A stretch of 64,000 bases of DNA from Liopterus haemorrhoidalis (taxonomy: Eukaryota; Arthropoda; Insecta; Coleoptera; Dytiscidae), in the NCBI GenBank assembly GCA_963971575.1, contig OZ020625.1:15539646-15603645 (forward strand), read 5' to 3'. The notes below the pieces were generated by a model, which was given only the letters and a program-made list of their open reading frames with translations, ran no database searches and was not told where the DNA came from. Every line of letters starts with the position of its first letter. Position 1 is the stretch's first letter. Of this stretch, positions 55,767-64,000 are shown in pieces. The position numbers and the translations under genes are program-made.

Positions 55767-56784
55767 ATCATAATAGTTTTTTCCACAGACAGCAGATCCT
55801 GTGCGGATTTTTTTGCGGATGCGGATCAGATGCGGATACAGAAAAACGTATCCGCGCAGGGCTCTAGTCATAGTAAAGGAGACTTTAGTTGACAGATGAC
55901 GGTTAGTTAAAGCATATGGTTCAATGGGAGAGAACTATAGCAATAAAATTTCCATTTTAGAATAGAGCCATATCATTTGTTCACAGGCAAAGCTAGAAAT
56001 AGAGGCAGAGATACAATTTGTTTCAGTAAGTTACGTTACAGTAAGAAGCAAAAATACGTTCTTGACATCTTACATAAAACTGTGTGATATAGATATATAT
56101 TTCTTTATCGGTTCTCAATCGATTAATCTGTCAAGTAAATACTCCTTTACTATATAAGCGATAAGTCACACGTATAAAATGATATGTTTCTGGCCGGGAC
56201 TTTGCTGCGCCGCAAAAACTGATATGTCGTTGTACCAGATGTCGCTATTAACGATATCCACTGTACTCCATTTCACCTGTACTGCATTCTCACCTTTGAA
56301 TGGTTTATAAAACTCTATTGTGCTCAGGGGCGCACACAGATTTATGGCTTGGGGGGGGGTCCACTTATACATAATTTTTATAAACACAGGGCAAAATTTC
56401 AATTTCAAGTGAAGAGCAAAAAAAAGGTCATCCTTTCTAAATTTTAAGTGAAGAGCAAAAAAAAAAAAGGTCCTCACTCCTAAATTTTAAGTGAAGAACA
56501 AAAAAAAAAGTCCTCACTTCTCACAGTACGGGGGGGGTCCGGACCCCTTGGACCCCCCCCTTGTGTGCGCCCCTGATTGTGCTCAGTTTGTATTTATACG
56601 ACATATCTTACAAACCTACCTATAAAATCCTGAAATTTGTTAAAATTTAGATTTTACATTATTGTTTGTACATATTTAATTATTTGTTTCAGATTAACTT
56701 TAAAAATAAAATACTATAAAATTTTTAATTACGTTAAATTCGAAATTTCCATTTAACATTGTTTTTAATAAATTATTAAGAAAT
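55767..56784. other. 5' flank of gene copy 3
   Basis: Matches 29724-30839, including TTGTTTCAG at about 56690. It carries the hAT MITE 56325-56575. No other gene is seen. Confidence 0.6.
56325..56575. mobile_element. hAT MITE, CAGGGGCGCACAC family
   Basis: Ends CAGGGGCGCACACAGA and TTGTGTGCGCCCCTG, exact ATTGTGCT duplications (56317-56324, 56576-56583). Three hairpin units at 56396-56525. Absent before gene copy 2. Confidence 0.92.
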
Positions 56785-57040
56785 ATTTTGCATCCTCAGT
56801 GTCTTCCAAGACCCCCAATTCCCCAAATTCCCCCCATTCCACAAATTCCCCTCATCCTCCAAATTCCCCCCATACCACAAATACCCCACAAATACCCCCC
56901 GTATATATCCAAACAGCCCCCGCATCTGGAACACCAGTTTCCAATATTTTTCCAATTGGACAGCGATTACTAAATTTAACTGTGGCAACTGGATATGATT
57001 TGATTCAACAAAATGGACAAAGACGACTTGGACCACCTCC
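56785..57040 (+). pseudogene. A1CF/RBM46-like copy 3, truncated N-terminal exon
   Basis: Equivalent of 30840-31178. The start ATG is ATT (56785-56787). The proline-rich part (IPQIPPIPQIP) is kept. An insertion of CCACAAATAC-type sequence near 56885-56915 shifts the frame, so TVATGYDLIQQNGQRRLGPP is read in another phase. Homology stops at 57040, before the RRM1 start, where unrelated sequence follows. No downstream exons are present in the remaining 7 kb. Confidence 0.8.
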
Positions 57041-57133
57041 TTGAGCACGTGTGTGAGAATAATAACAAACTTGTCTATTTGGTTAGTACAACACACTTCC
57101 GCCAGATAGAGTCTCTCTTATGATCATTTGCCT

Positions 57134-58625
57134 CAGGACCGTCTTATGAATTGTAAGGGCCCTAGGCCATGGGTATTTATCGGGCTCTCCTCCCAGAAGA
57201 AGTCAACTCAAATTAAGAAAAAATATTGCAATTTAAGCGATTACAACGATTTTGAGACCTAATTTTTAACCTTGATTATTCAATACCGCTATATTTAAAT
57301 TTACTAAAACTATTGGTTGTTGCAAAATTAACGACGATTTTTTTGTAGTTTTTATTTTGTGTTGAAAAATGGTGAAATGGTAAAAATGGTGAAAAAAGTT
57401 GTTAGTTATTGCTTTTATAGTAACTTTTGTTCAATAAATTTTTTCGAAATATTTTTCTGTTGTGAAATATTCGCAAAAATTGTAAAATCGATACGAGTAA
57501 ACTCCCATTTTTAGTCAGCCGATTTTTACCAAAAGTTAATTAACTCGTGCCATTGATGTCAAAAGCTTAAATATGAAGTACCTTGATTTATGTAATAATA
57601 ATAAAAAATATTGTTCTGTGTTTAGGTGAAAAAAAAATGCGTGTAGAAAATCATATTCATGTTCGTCATATAATGCTCTACCACTTCGAGAGAGGATGGA
57701 AAGTAGCACAGTCATTTCGCGATCTCAACGAGCTTTTCGGCAAAGGAACAATCAGTCAAAAACAAGTTGATATATGGTTCCACAAGTTAAAATCGGTTAA
57801 CACAAGTCTTAAGGATGATGAAGGAAGGGGACGGCCATCGGATTTCAACAATCAGGCACTTTTGTCAACCGTGGAAGAGGACGATAGCGTGACAACCCGG
57901 CTACTGGTCGAAGACTTCAATGTCGACCAATCCATGATCGTCCGTCGCCTAAAAAAGCTTGGAAAAGTGTGGAAATTGGCGAGATGGGTGCCTCTCGAAC
58001 TCTCCGACAACAACAAAGCCGATCGACTTCGAATTTTCACCGAATTGATGCAGAGAAACGAGTAATCGTCATTTTTTAAGAATATTGTCATTGGTGATGA
58101 ATCATGGTTGCTCTTCAAAAACATCAAAGGAAGAAAGTTTGTGTATCTCAGCGTGAAACACCGAAGGGAATAGCAAAAGGTGCCCACAGTAAGAAGACAA
58201 TGTGGTGCGTATGGTGGGATAGAAGCGGAATCGTCCATTGGGAGATCATTGCAAATGGCATTTGCTTTTGGTGGAATGAAGATGATGAGCGTCAACAGAA
58301 GCACATTCCGCACAAAAACGGCAAACGGCAATTCAACATCAACAGCGACGCCTATCTGGCTCAGCTCGATCGTATCCATATAGCATTTTTTTGTCGAATA
58401 AACTAAAAAATCGTGGTGAATTTTGCATGTCGAACAAGAGTTCGTCTGAAATATGAATTTCCTGGTATATTTATAATATTAATGTTATTCGTTTTGTTAT
58501 TTATTTATTTATTTTTTTGTAAAATCAGAAACTTTACAAAATAAAATTAAGACCGGCGACTGGGCCCTCGATATAAGCGGGCCCTAGGCCATGGCCTCGT
58601 TGGCCTAGGCGAAAAAACGGCCCTG
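57134..58625. mobile_element. hAT element, CAGGACCGTCTTATG family
   Basis: Ends CAGGACCGTCTTATGAATT and AAAAACGGCCCTG with exact ATTTGCCT duplications (57126-57133, 58626-58633). GGGCCCTAGGCCATGG occurs near each end. Its own transposase is absent; Repeat B and a mariner are inside. Confidence 0.9.
57637..58403 (+). pseudogene. Mariner transposase, frameshifted
   Basis: ATG at 57637 opens HVRHIMLYHFERGWKVAQSF, QVDIWFHKLKS and EGRGRPSDFNN, the helix-turn-helix of a mariner with the family GRPS motif, to a stop at 58065. Reading resumes as NIVIGDESWLLFKNIKGRK (first catalytic D in GDESW). After another shift comes KKTMWCVWWDRSGIVHWEII (second D in WWD). The third catalytic D and the C-terminus are missing and no terminal repeats are clear. 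Confidence 0.8.
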
Positions 58626-58741
58626 ATTTGCCTATACCAGTGATGGCGAACCTTTCTGAGGTGTGGGTCAAATTTAGTTCATTATTTTTCTTAATACTAG
58701 TTCGTGGGTCACTGAGTCAGTGGATGCCACTTGGAAGGGGG

Positions 58742-58914
58742 CAGGGCCGGCGCGAGACATGTGCAGCATGTGCGGTGGCACATGGCCCCGCGGTCAACAG
58801 CGGGCCCCGCGGTTTAACAACAGGCCCCGCGCATGGGTTCACTTGGATCTGGGAGGTGCGAACCATTTTTTTTGCTCTTCGCACATGGCCCCGCAAATCC
58901 TAACGCCGGCCTTG
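58742..58914. mobile_element. hAT MITE, CAGGGCCGGCGCGAG family
   Basis: 173 bp, ends CAGGGCCGGCGCGAGAC and CCTAACGCCGGCCTTG, exact GAAGGGGG duplications (58734-58741, 58915-58922). One hairpin unit (GGAGGTGCGAACC, T run, GCTCTTCGCAC) inside. Confidence 0.88.
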
Positions 58915-59266
58915 GAAGGGGGTGTGGTAAAAGGGGTACCAATAATTTGGAAATACCGAAAATTTGTTTACAGAAAAACTCGACAGTTGACCCTTTTTTT
59001 GGATTCACTTTTAAAATCAATAAAAAGGTTTACGTTTCTCTTTTGTTTAACATTTTTTACTTTTGCAAGTGAAGAGCAACAAATAAAGGTCGATGTCAAA
59101 AAGCTGATATCAATGGAGTAATACCATGAATTATCGCACCACTGCACTAAATATTTGAATGAACACGGAATAAAGAACATCACATACATATATTATGAAG
59201 TATTTTTTATTATAAACATAGTTACAGATATTTGTATATAGAATAAAGTTGATAAAAGTATTATAC

Positions 59267-59485
59267 TTAATGTGAAATCTGTTGTTGCTTATTTTCAGAT
59301 AGTTTCTTAATATTTTTAGGTTCATAATCCGGATTCATTAGTTTAACGCATTTCGCAGTTAATTCATTTCCAATTTCCAAGTTTATTTTTGTTGGAGGAT
59401 TTAACAAATTCATTGAGTAGAACATTTTTTCACACGAATATTTGGACCCAAAAATCGTTAACAGAGCATTAGCAAGCTTTTTCAT
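59267..59485 (-). pseudogene. hAT transposase C-terminal fragment
   Basis: Reads LANALLTIFGSKYSCEKMFY and SMNLLNPPTKINLEIGNELT. The LLTIFGS.Y.CE..F..MN motif is the dimerisation domain of hAT proteins resembling GTF2IRD2 and EPM2AIP1. No catalytic domain is nearby. Confidence 0.75.
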
Positions 59486-59612
59486 TGATATAAAATTGTT
59501 TAGTAATCAAGTCTTTTTCTTTAAATTCTGCAAACTAGCACTACATTCTAAGAATTCTTGTTTTACAAACTCTCCTTCCGAAAGAGGTTTCCCATGCTGA
59601 GCAATGCAATAG

Positions 59613-60195
59613 GCCAGTGGTGCGCAAACCGTGGGTCGCGACCCCTTTGGAGTCGCGAGATAATTTTTCGGGGTCGCCAAATTCAAAGAAATTTATATAA
59701 CAATAAAAAATATAAGGCTTTTCTTCAACAAATATCAGGTACCAGTAAAATAGTGAAATGAAATTTTATTCTTCATAAAAGTAGAACTACTGCGCATTCA
59801 ATTTAAGTCTCTGCCTTTGGTTATCGATTGGAAACGAATATGCCAATTTAAAAAGAAAGGCAATCAATATTTTGATTCAGATTGCATCGACCTGCATGTG
59901 AATCCGGCTTTTCAAAATATGTTGCCACTAAAACAAAATATCAATCTCGATTGGATCCAGAAGATATTTGCAAGCAAGGCTAATAGTTCAATAGAATGTA
60001 CTATTATTCAAGGCTAGTACTTAGTACTCGTTCTGTGCCAAAATAGTCCTATTTGTAAGTTTTTATTTCTGACCCAAACAAAGCATTTACTAGTGTATAT
60101 GTTTAAAAGCACATTTTGACTTGCTTCGAAGCCTAGAATTATTGTTTTAAATTAGTGAAATTAAACATGAAATTAACACTGTTAAACATACTTGG
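59613..60195. other. hAT end and duplicated AT-rich sequence
   Basis: CAGTGGTGCGCAAACCGTGG at 59613 followed by GTCGCGACCCC is another hAT left end without a partner. From about 60010 the sequence matches 25610-25803. The open frame at 59817-60017 has no recognised family. Confidence 0.45.
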
Positions 60196-60201
60196 TTTGT
60201 A

Positions 60202-61253
60202 GAGTAGATTCAAATAGAGTTGAGTACGTCAATAAAAGTGTGAAACCATTTTTCGTCTGGACGGGTCTAATTTACTTATAATAGGGGTGTTAGGTTTGTT
60301 ACTCATAGCCGTAGAAGTATTATATGAGTTAGGAGCTTCCAACGTGTTTATATAAAATATCTATATTATTAGAATACATCTACAATCTAAAATTGTATTT
60401 TTTAATACGAATTATTTGTTAGTGAAAGACGACGTAAGTAGAAAAATACAGATTTGGTAATAGAATAGTAGGTTAAGTTGAGGTTATGAAATTAATTTAT
60501 GTTTTGATTTTAAAAACAGTGTTTTACAAAATGCAGAAGCAATTAGTGGGACGTAAAGGACAAGTGCTTCATAGCCAGAGCCGCGAAATTATTGATAATG
60601 TTATGCAGTTCATGAAGGAGGAAGCTAATCTGAAAAACTTCAAAATTCCTGTAACAAATTTCCGAGAACGAGTGATTTCTGCAACTGGCATCTCTAAGAG
60701 TACATATGACCGAATTTCAAGAGAGGCAAAATGTGTAGAAGAAGGTGATTATTTAATAATTGTTTTTTATTCTGTTTTTAATCTAAAATTTTCTTTTAGG
60801 CCACTCTTCCTCTTTCGCCACACCACACAAAAAAGAGCTCGTGTTAGTCGAAGAAGTAGTGTACGTGAGGGTGAAGAACAAACAATTCATCTGTTTGGAT
60901 AGCGACTGAAGTGTTTAACTAATTTAAGCTTTTGTTTTGTGTTATAAAATTTGTATTCTTTTTTGACATATTTTATATGATTGTGTTGAACCTTATCAGT
61001 TTAAGCTAAATTAATAAATGTTTATTAATTATGTCATTTATGACTGACATTTATATTAAACAGCATTTCATTTATATTATTTCATTTATATTTTAATATA
61101 TAGCTTTTAAATCGTTCCTTAACTAATTCAATAAAAAATATTATTTAATTGTCCCATTTGGTTTACAAATAATTTATTTGTCTCCGCCACTGGCGTTATC
61201 TTGTTTGCGCAATTTTGTAACGGTCGTGTATCCTTTTCTATTTGAATCTACTC
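60202..61253 (+). mobile_element. Tc1-like element with HTH-only gene
   Basis: Inverted ends GAGTAGATTCAAATAGA and TCTATTTGAATCTACTC, with TA at 60200-60201 and 61254-61255. Empty sites with a single TA are kept at 25802-25803 and, inverted, at 4406-4407. The length is 1052 bp and no DDE domain is coded. Confidence 0.9.
60531..60909 (+). CDS. Small HTH protein of the Tc1-like element
   Basis: Exon 1 (60531-60744) reads KGQVLHSQSREIIDNVMQFM, KEEANLKNFKIPVTNFRERV and ATGISKSTYDRISREAK, the N-terminal helix-turn-helix seen in many insect Tc1/IS630-type proteins before a DDE domain. A likely intron (GTGATT to TTTCTTTTAG, 60745-60799) keeps the frame. Exon 2 begins GHSSSFATPHKK and stops at 60907-60909. 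Without splicing the frame stays open to 60902. About 107 residues result, with no catalytic part. It may bind the element ends, possibly as a repressor; this is inference. An in-frame ATG at 60486 is an alternative start. Confidence 0.65.
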
Positions 61254-61255
61254 TA

Positions 61256-62389
61256 AGAAACTGGATTTAAATCAACCGCCTTCAAGTATGCAACCAACAA
61301 TACACTGGTGTTACGCAGGAAGTCAACAAATCTGCAATACAAAAAGATACGTTTAAACATTAAAAACATGGAAATCATAAATTTACAACAAATTAACAAA
61401 ACTAAGATATATTGAACATAATATTGATAAATTTAATGTTTTATAGCGCATATTTATTATTATTTTAGTGTTTATTTATAAAATGTCCCATCCCTACTAC
61501 TGAGTTTTCAGCCAATTAAAATTTACCCCTTCCATTTCCAGAAAGCTGAAACCTTGGGAAAAATAATTCATTCTCAGTTCTCAGTTTATATGTTAGAGAC
61601 ATAGTATTATAGTCTGGTGAAATTTTTTAAATATTTTGTTTGTTTTGATTTTTATTCAAAATAATTCATTCTCAGTTCTCAGCGTGATATTCTGTGGTTC
61701 ACAGTTTATCTTTTAGAGATGTAGCATTATAGTGTGGTGACTTTTTTAAATATTTAGTTTGTTTTGATTTTTGTGTTCAAATTTTTAGTTTTACTAAATT
61801 TTTTTAAAAGTAAGTATTATTTTATTCATTTCAAATTATAACTTGTAATATTTGTAATAATTAACGTATTAAGCGCTAATAACCAAGGATGATAATCCTT
61901 ACAGATGTTAAAACTAAAATATTTGTTTATTATATAATGCGCCTGTTTCTTTGGTTTTATTGGAACTAGATTTTCAATTTTAGAAACTTTTACCCAAATA
62001 GTAAGGCTTTTGGTCATTTTGTTTAACAAAAGCCCACTTCAAACTTTAAACAGACAGTTCTTGACAACTTAGGAAAATTAAAATTCCAGTAAATTATCAT
62101 GAGCTCTCATTTTAAGGATTGAAGTGAGCAGGGCCATCTTAGGCCATGCAGGGGTCCTTGGGCAAACAGAGTTGGGGCCCTTTTATAAAGTCAAAAAAAA
62201 AAAAATGTGAATAAAAACATCTGTATGTAATTTTATTTAGTGACTTTTCTGGTTATTATGGTTAGTTTTATACAAATGAAATATAAGTGAAGCAGGGACT
62301 TAGCCAAGGGGGGCATAGGAGGCCTCCGGTGAAGAAAATTTATAAATTTACCGGACTTTCATTATTCAATATACTACAAAAGACCTAGA
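61256..62389. repeat. Duplicated AT-rich segment and ZMYM1-like hAT end
   Basis: Continues the match to 25804-26480, with an extra local repeat near 61650-61700. GGGCCATCTTAGGCCATGCA at about 62129-62148 is the end of the ZMYM1-like hAT family (compare 3690-3710). No transposase remains. Confidence 0.6.
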
Positions 62390-62934
62390 AGAGGGGTCGG
62401 CAGCCTGCGGCTCTTTTAGAAAATTTTGTGGCTCTTTGAAAATTGGCTGGTTTTTATTTTAATATAATCTATTTTTTAATTTGCCACTTTCTGCCGGTCC
62501 TATACAGGTTTTGTATTTTTCAGAATGTTTTACGGTGCAATTCACACCCGGTAATTGCTCGAGTTACTGCATATTACCTTCTTTAGAAGAAGTTATTTGT
62601 TTCGAAAAAAAGTTATCTGTATTTGTGAATGATTTACATGCAAAAACATTTTTACATTTTATTAATTTACAAAAACATGTTATTAATGCAACTTTTTTTT
62701 GCACAAACTACTGTTAACATGCAAGAAGATTTTCGAGATAGATTTAAAGAGTTTAGAAAATATAAAGGATTCTACACACCAAAGCGGCCGCGGTGGCGGC
62801 CGCGGTGGCGGCCGCGGTGGCTGCCACGATGGCGGCCACGGTGGCGCTCAGGTCTCCTCACACTAACGCGGTGGGAGTGGCGGTAGCGGTAGCGATCAGT
62901 TAGTGAATCACGGTATATAGTTGTATGATAATAT

Positions 62935-63280
62935 TGGATCTTGCTTGGGTTATTTCATTATTCCCCTTTGGAATGTTAAAATTTAAAATTCCAACAATGA
63001 AACCATGGAAACGAATGACATATGTCAAACTTAAATTAATTTTCTTACATATTTTAATGACAAAAAATAAATAAATGGGATATTTGTATTAAGAATGACA
63101 CAAAAAATCAAAATATAAAGAAAGTGACATTTTAAAATGATATTAACCTTAACCAAAAAATGTTTGTTGCAAGTATGATTTACAAAGCTTAAACAAAACG
63201 GCTGAAAAGCATTATTTAAACGATGAAAGTAACTAGATTGCAAAATCTAGTTCCGCCTAATCGTTTGGAACAGACTTTAC
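62935..63280. mobile_element. TTCCGCCTAA MITE (copy f)
   Basis: The right end CTAGTTCCGCCTAATCG and GGAACAGACTTTA is clear and the interior matches 24640-24980; the left terminus is missing. Confidence 0.65.
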
Positions 63281-63476
63281 TATCAATTTCCAAAACTTTT
63301 CCTATTTCGTCCCACACTTTATTTATTTTCCTAATATTCTTGTAATCAGGATGTGCTAAGTCATACAAAATTAAATGATCCTTTACTGATCTATGATTTT
63401 TTCTGTTAAATTATCTATTTTCGACATTATTTTCTTAAATATATTCACTCTGTGGTATATAAACAATGAATATCGC

Positions 63477-63616
63477 GCGGCCTAACGCAACTTGTCGAGT
63501 TTGGCCGCCAGTGTTTGGTGATCGCAGACTGAACGCTGCAGTCGGCGCCGTTCTCAGATAGCGGAACGCTTGTATGTGCGTGGTCTCATTGTATTGTATA
63601 GGTTGCGTTAGGCCGC
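63477..63616. mobile_element. 140-bp MITE, GCGGCCTAACGCAAC ends
   Basis: GCGGCCTAACGCAAC and GTTGCGTTAGGCCGC are perfect inverses. The interior is unusually GC-balanced for this window. No TSD could be fixed. Confidence 0.65.
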
Positions 63617-64000
63617 TGCATTATCGCCACCGTGGCCGCCACCGCGGCCGCTTTGGTGTGTGGAATCCTTAAAGCTTTACTAGCTTTTTTGACAAAGCCA
63701 GTTAAAGTAGATATGTAGCAATTACATTTATCACCTTCAATTAGTGGATTTGAAATCCAAAGGTTTATGGGATTATACATTCTTAAAACTTAATTCTGAA
63801 CTGGAAAATTTAGAAAGATAAAAGTGAATTTTATCTTCTCAGCATAAGTGAACCGAAATTCGCAATCTTCAAAAAGTAGATAAAGTTCTTTTCAAAGCTT
63901 GGAACCGTCTTCCAGAACGGATCAGAATCGTTCAATCTTTTAAAAAAATATGCTTTTGGGCTACTGACAATTTTCGGATCCACATATTACTGTAAGCAAA

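Larger units (their letters stand above)
58638..59600 (-). mobile_element. hAT element relic, CAGTGATGGCGAACC end
   Basis: CAGTGATGGCGAACCTTTCT at 58639 is a hAT-type terminus, and the transposase fragment at 59267-59485 reads towards it. A GAAGAGC/GGTC hairpin-like unit lies at 59062-59095. The other terminus is not found. A hAT MITE is nested at 58742-58914. Confidence 0.55.
62766..63669. mobile_element. TWA-target element with GC-rich terminal repeats
   Basis: Termini AGGATTCTACACACCAAAGC plus GGCCGCGGTGGC units, and the inverse GTGTGTGGAATCCT. TAA is on both sides (62763-62765, 63670-63672), as in PIF/Harbinger. The left arm has extra GGTGGCGGCCGC units (about 62785-62850) compared with the right. 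Within it are a TTCCGCCTAA MITE (62935-63280) and a small inverted repeat (63477-63616). Confidence 0.75.
62390..64000 (+). mobile_element. hAT element, GTF2IRD2-like, running off the window
   Basis: The left end GAGGGGTCGGCAGCCTGCGG is typical of a hAT family. A transposase frame follows in pieces (62590-62765, 63670-63780, 63940-64000) and is split by a TWA-target element at 62766-63669. The right end is beyond the window. Confidence 0.65.
62590..64000 (+). pseudogene. hAT transposase, split and decayed
   Basis: Pieces in order: FEKKLSVFVNDLHAKTFLHF, VNMQEDFRDRFKEFRKYK, then after the insertion ALLAFLTKPVKVDM, a stop, and LSPSISGFEIQRFMGLYILK. At the window end is KYAFGLLTIFGSTYYC, the hAT dimerisation motif (compare 59267-59485). 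Removing the insertion restores the frame exactly across FRKYK/ALLAF, which supports the element limits. Stops and shifts remain. Confidence 0.7.

Noticed and set aside
62786..62850. Vector or adapter contamination from the GCGGCCGC runs
   Set aside because: The inverted partner at 63625-63655, the TAA duplication and the restored hAT frame show a genuine insertion.

Overview
This is a eukaryotic, intron-containing, strongly AT-rich window, almost certainly from an arthropod. A hemipteran-type insect is my best guess, from the mix of hAT, mariner, piggyBac, PIF/Harbinger and Jockey/CR1-like elements and the SWIM-protein fragments; this is inference, with no species-level evidence. No bacterial genes, rRNA genes or intact tRNA genes were seen. 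Nearly all the DNA is transposable-element (TE) material, much of it nested and dateable from target-site duplications (TSDs) and empty sites in duplicated copies.

The only host-like gene is an A1CF/RBM46/RBM47-type RNA-binding protein gene in three tandem, decayed copies on the + strand. Copy 1 has four exons (10350-10553, 11348-11525, 11883-11973, 13716-13848) coding for the C-terminal half of RRM2, RRM3 and a short tail, all open and in phase. Copy 2 has an N-terminal exon (30840-31178; proline-rich leader, conserved NGQR region, first half of RRM1) plus the same four exons (40566-40769, 41566-41743, 45262-45352, 45656-45788) with a nonsense codon at 40686. Copy 3 is a start-less, frameshifted, truncated N-terminal exon (56785-57040). 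The exon that should code for the second half of RRM1 and first half of RRM2 was not found in the 9.4 kb between the copy-2 exons. The flanking exons share phase 0, so direct joining would make one hybrid RRM.

Layout: 1-4440 is an inverted copy of about 25.8-29.78 kb; 4520-6784 is a direct copy of 36.8-39.93 kb; 6783-10268 is a 5'-truncated non-LTR retrotransposon; 10.28-19.2 kb is gene unit 1 with its 3' flank; 19.2-29.72 kb is a nest of hAT elements; 29.72-55.77 kb is gene unit 2; 55.77-57.04 kb is the stub of unit 3; 57.1-64.0 kb is a string of hAT, mariner, Tc1-like and Harbinger-like elements.

The most unusual signals are: the possible exon-loss RRM fusion; a hairpin-like motif (AAGTGA.GA.C, an A run, GGTC.TCACTT) shared by many hAT-like families whose terminal repeats otherwise differ; a repeat family (Repeat A) whose copies carry unrelated tRNA-like bodies at the same internal place; a 2.5 kb foldback element with arms over 700 bp; and a PIF element sitting in the TTAA target of a piggyBac element, with the empty site kept in gene copy 1. 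Coordinates of splice sites and repeat ends were read by eye.
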